64,000 nt of DNA. Origin: Astropecten irregularis (taxonomy: Eukaryota > Echinodermata > Asteroidea > Paxillosida > Astropectinidae). The stretch is from assembly GCA_963971285.1 (NCBI GenBank), contig OZ020246.1, positions 14,119,217-14,183,216 of the forward strand, in the 5' to 3' direction. The notes below the pieces were generated by a model. It saw only the letters and a program-made list of their open reading frames with translations. It made no database searches and was not told where the DNA came from. Position numbers and translations under genes: made by a program. How positions within the stretch are numbered: the stretch's first letter is position 1; the number at the start of each line of letters is the position of its first letter. Positions 61,171 through 64,000 of this stretch are shown in pieces.

Positions 61171-61870
61171 TGCCCTGTACAAGTCAATGGGCTATAGCGT
61201 GAATAATATTTTTAAAAATCATAAAAAATAAAAAAATTACGCTGTCTTGACGTAACTTCAGAATTACAATCCCGAACCTCCAATCCACCAATGTACCAAT
61301 TTTCAAGGCGATCGGCTGTTCCTACTATGTGTTATAAAAATCACATTTTTTTATGACGTCATGATGACGTCACCGATTTTTTGTCTATGCAGTGTTCATC
61401 TATGGTGTATGCTGAAGAATTATCAAAAAGAAATTCAAAGATATCTTGTTTCGTTTACAAGATATCGTAAAAAGAACTTTAATGACCCAAAATTTCAATA
61501 AATCATAAAAAATCAAGGAATGACGTCATGATGACGTCATTGCAATTTTTCGATATAACACTTCCCGACTTAGATACATACCAAGTTTCAACTCAATCGG
61601 ACTTAGTTTTCGTTCATAATTGATGTCTGAAGTTTGCCCCTTTAAGACACTGTCACGTGACACCTGATGACGTCATGATGACGAAAAGTTTCGGTGCACA
61701 TTGACGCTATTGGGACTTTGTTTTGACCAAGTTTGGTTAAGATCGGCTGTTTAAAAAGGGTCAAAGTGGGGTGCAGAATGCCCCTGTGCTTTGTCTATAG
61801 GAATTCCAAACGACAAGAAGAAGAAGAAGAAGAAGAAGAAAAAAAAAAAAAATCAGAACAAAAACAATAC

Positions 61871-61893
61871 CTTTTCCGTTGAACACGGAAAAG
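61871..61893 (+). other. 3' terminal hairpin of the chimeric element
   Basis: CTTTTCCGT, loop TGAAC, ACGGAAAAG: a 9-bp perfect stem. The 5' box of the same element is GGCTTTTCCGT, so the T after CCG is shared between the two ends. Confidence 0.88.
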
Positions 61894-61900
61894 CCAAAAA

Positions 61901-64000
61901 CTAGAGATTGTGTCTGTTGAAAACAGAACACATGGCTTTTCCGCATGATACATAAAACATTTGTCAAATTAATGCACATCCATTATTTTGTTTGATTAAG
62001 ACATATGGTTTAAAGGTATCCATATTTCAATGTAGAAAATTTAAGTTTGACCCATTTGTTGCAGGGTTTATGGAACACATTGACATTTAGAAATGTGTCA
62101 CAAAGAATAACCGTGCCTAGCATTGACTTTTGGTGAAAGAATTATGATCAAATCTCTTACCACTTTTAAATGAGGAGCTACTTCCTGTTTGACCGGAATT
62201 AGAGGTCACAGAGGTCCAGCAATGTGTCACAAAGAAAGACCTTCCCTATCATTGACTTTTGGTAAAAGAATCATGATCACTTTTGTTGAAAACATTACGT
62301 CAACTCACAAACATTGCGTCAACTCGCAAACATTACGTCAACTCGCAAACATTACGTCAACTCGCAAACATTGCGTCAACTGGCAAACATTACGTCAACT
62401 CGCAAACATTACGTCAACACGCAAACATAACGTCAACTAGCAAACATTGTGTCAACTCGCAAACATTACGTCAACTCGCAAACATTACGTCAACTCGCAA
62501 ACATTACATCAACTCGCAAACATTGCGTCAACTCGCAAACATTGCGTCAACTCGCTAACATTACGTCAACTCGCAAACATTACGTCAACTCGCAAACATT
62601 ACGCCAACTCGCAGACATTACGCCAACTCGCAGACATTACGTCAACTCGCAAACATTTTGTGAATAATTCTGAAAAGTCAACAGACATACGGATTCGACA
62701 ATGAACATGTAAGTTTTACATACTGTAAACAATGTTTTACACATGTTTTGGGAAATTGAGACAATCGAGCATCACATCGTATGTTTTACTATGATCATTA
62801 TTTTCATGTCAATCGGGTAGCGTGGGGAAGATTGAAAAATTTATAAAAGATTAAGTGATGAAGTTGTCATGACGTCATTATTAATCCTCTATTTCCCGAA
62901 CCTACCAATTTTCGATGCGATCGGCCGTTCCTTCTATGTGTTATTAAAATTGTTTGAAAATGATATAAAAAAGACGTACGTGCATTGTCTATTTGGGAAA
63001 ATATAGTTTTGAGTCAACGGTCAATCGGACATCACGTCCCGGCCCAGTGCGCAAGTCAAAGTCGGGCCGCCGGCGGTTCAGCAGCGGCTAAGCGGCATCG
63101 GCACGCCGCCCATCCACCGACCGTGGTCCGCCGGTGCATGGTGGTTGCCACATATGAAACAGCCGTGTAAAACGGACCACCATGTACTAACTAACAACGG
63201 TCGTCCAGCCGACTGTATTTTGCATTAAAAAAGGCCTACGGAATAGAATATTTATACAAAATTATATCGAGAACATGAAATCACTCTGATGACACTAAAT
63301 TCTAGGGGAAATGGCGTGACATAATTTAATTTGTTCATGTGTAAAACTTATCATTATTGCCACGTACAAAAAAAAAAATTATGGATCATTGCACTTTTCA
63401 ATACAACTCTTCCCAAGTATTAAGTTTTACATGTATAGCTAATATTAACGCGACCCATAAAATGACGTACAATACTCCACAACCTACATCGATAGCATTT
63501 CGATATTTGTTGCTGGTATTTAACGATATATAAAAAGTCTTACATGAAAATGTCTATGGAAAGATTATAAACGAAGTTTTGATCGAGTCACGCAATCCGC
63601 GGACATTATTATGAATGCCATACACACAGTGCAGTGAATTGCGTACCTACAATGCAATGTACATGTACGGGGAGAGTTGAGTCATTCGAGCATCATATGT
63701 TTTGTACACGACCATATTGTCACGTAATCTGTGTACAAAGTTAACGGGCTGTGAGAAATATTTAAAAATTCATATAAAATCAAGTCATGACGTCATGATG
63801 TCGAAAAGTTTCGGGAGACAACTACCCTATATGGACTTCCTTCAGACCAAGTTTGGTTAAAATCGGCTGTTTAAAAATGGCAAAAGTGGGGTGCAGAATA
63901 CCCCTGTGCTTTGTCTATGGGATTTTGGCGACAAGAAGAGGAAGAGGAAGGAAGAAAAAAAAAAAAAAACAGAACAGAAACAAAGGCTTTTCGCTTGCGC
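61901..64000 (+). mobile_element. Type A2 hairpin element, copy 3 (runs off the window)
   Basis: CTAGAGATTGTGTCTG 5' hairpin; one to two 129-bp repeats (62090-62285) where copies 1 and 2 have the 18-bp array; a 19-copy 19-bp array; the GC-rich segment (63010-63215); TATATAAAAAG; CATGACGTCATGATG; a purine tract; and the left part of a 3' hairpin at the window edge. More diverged than copies 1 and 2. Confidence 0.85.
62289..62657 (+). repeat. 19-bp array (AAACATTACGTCAACTCGC), 19 copies
   Basis: Same unit as 13626-13861 but expanded from 12 to 19 copies with other variants (ACGCCAACTCGCAGAC twice). The four overlapping frames here are products of the period. Confidence 0.92.

Larger units (their letters stand above)
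60656..61900 (+). mobile_element. Chimeric type D/A3 hairpin element (1245 bp)
   Basis: 5' hairpin TTGTGT-CTGTT / AACAG-A-ACACAA and AAGGCTTTTCCG. About three 129-bp repeats (60815-61170) break off at TTTGCCCTGTACAAGTC. A segment diverged from the 914-bp satellite unit follows (61230-61790; ATGACGTCATGATGACGTCA, ACACTTCCCGACTTAGA). Then a (GAA)n/A tract, ATCAGAACAAAAACAAT and a 3' hairpin at 61871-61893. Confidence 0.82.

Noticed and set aside
9960-64000. CTAG as a simple 4-bp target-site duplication of a cut-and-paste transposon
   Set aside because: CTAG appears at 5' ends, but where a 3' end can be read cleanly (type C at 58459, B copy 3 at 59448) no CTAG follows before the A-rich flank.

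Overview
The window looks like nuclear DNA of an animal, probably a marine invertebrate. It has one spliced host gene with consensus splice sites, LINE and MITE remnants, and long AT-rich non-coding tracts. There is nothing bacterial: no operons, no ribosome binding sites and no dense long ORFs. Frequent AGGCCTA words and the general repeat style suggest an echinoderm or hemichordate, but that is only an impression.

Left part, about 1-9585. This is ordinary host DNA with one recognisable gene on the minus strand. Two exons (7984-8082 and 5025-5284) join in frame through matching phase-1 splice sites. They encode a short Cys-rich ectodomain, one transmembrane helix, a Cys cluster and a Q/P-rich tail. 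The first exon was not found. The introns and flanks carry at least three families of TTAA-flanked MITEs, two other inverted-repeat MITEs and two LINE reverse-transcriptase relics. One of those relics has expanded into a 23-copy, 47-bp minisatellite. A second possible exon lies at 2531-2646 (minus).

Right part, about 9586-64000 (85% of the window). This is an unbroken head-to-tail array of non-coding mobile elements, all in + orientation. Nearly every junction is marked by CTAGA. Each full element has (1) a 5' hairpin just inside CTAGA, (2) a short box such as GGCTTTTCCGC, (3) a body with paired TGACGTCA sites, (4) a GAA/A-rich tract, (5) a CAGAACA-like box, and (6) a 3' terminal hairpin whose arms repeat the 5' box. 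I sort them into types A1 (1.35 kb, no 3' hairpin), A2 (2.15 kb), A3 (2.3 kb), B (1.2 kb), C (2.1 kb) and D (0.9-1.3 kb, with 129-bp repeats). Both hairpins differ in sequence between types but keep their pairing, so their structure is under constraint. The layout suggests a non-autonomous single-strand or rolling-circle element (Helitron/Helentron-like). No transposase is present and the class is unproven.

Inside one A3 element the 3'-terminal 914 bp has been amplified to 22 almost identical copies (24235-44240, 20 kb). The amplified unit runs from an internal copy of the word AAGCCAA to the terminal AAGCCAA after the 3' hairpin. A neighbouring A3 element (44241-46560) keeps the unamplified form. 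A 3519-bp A2+A1 block occurs at 13115-16633 and again at 46561-50079. It has about three visible differences and its edges fall exactly on CTAG junctions. At 55207-59502, elements B, C and B are nested in one another's A-rich tails, which leaves stacked 3' hairpins. No protein-coding gene is supported in the right part except a 5'-truncated LINE relic at 10805-11392.
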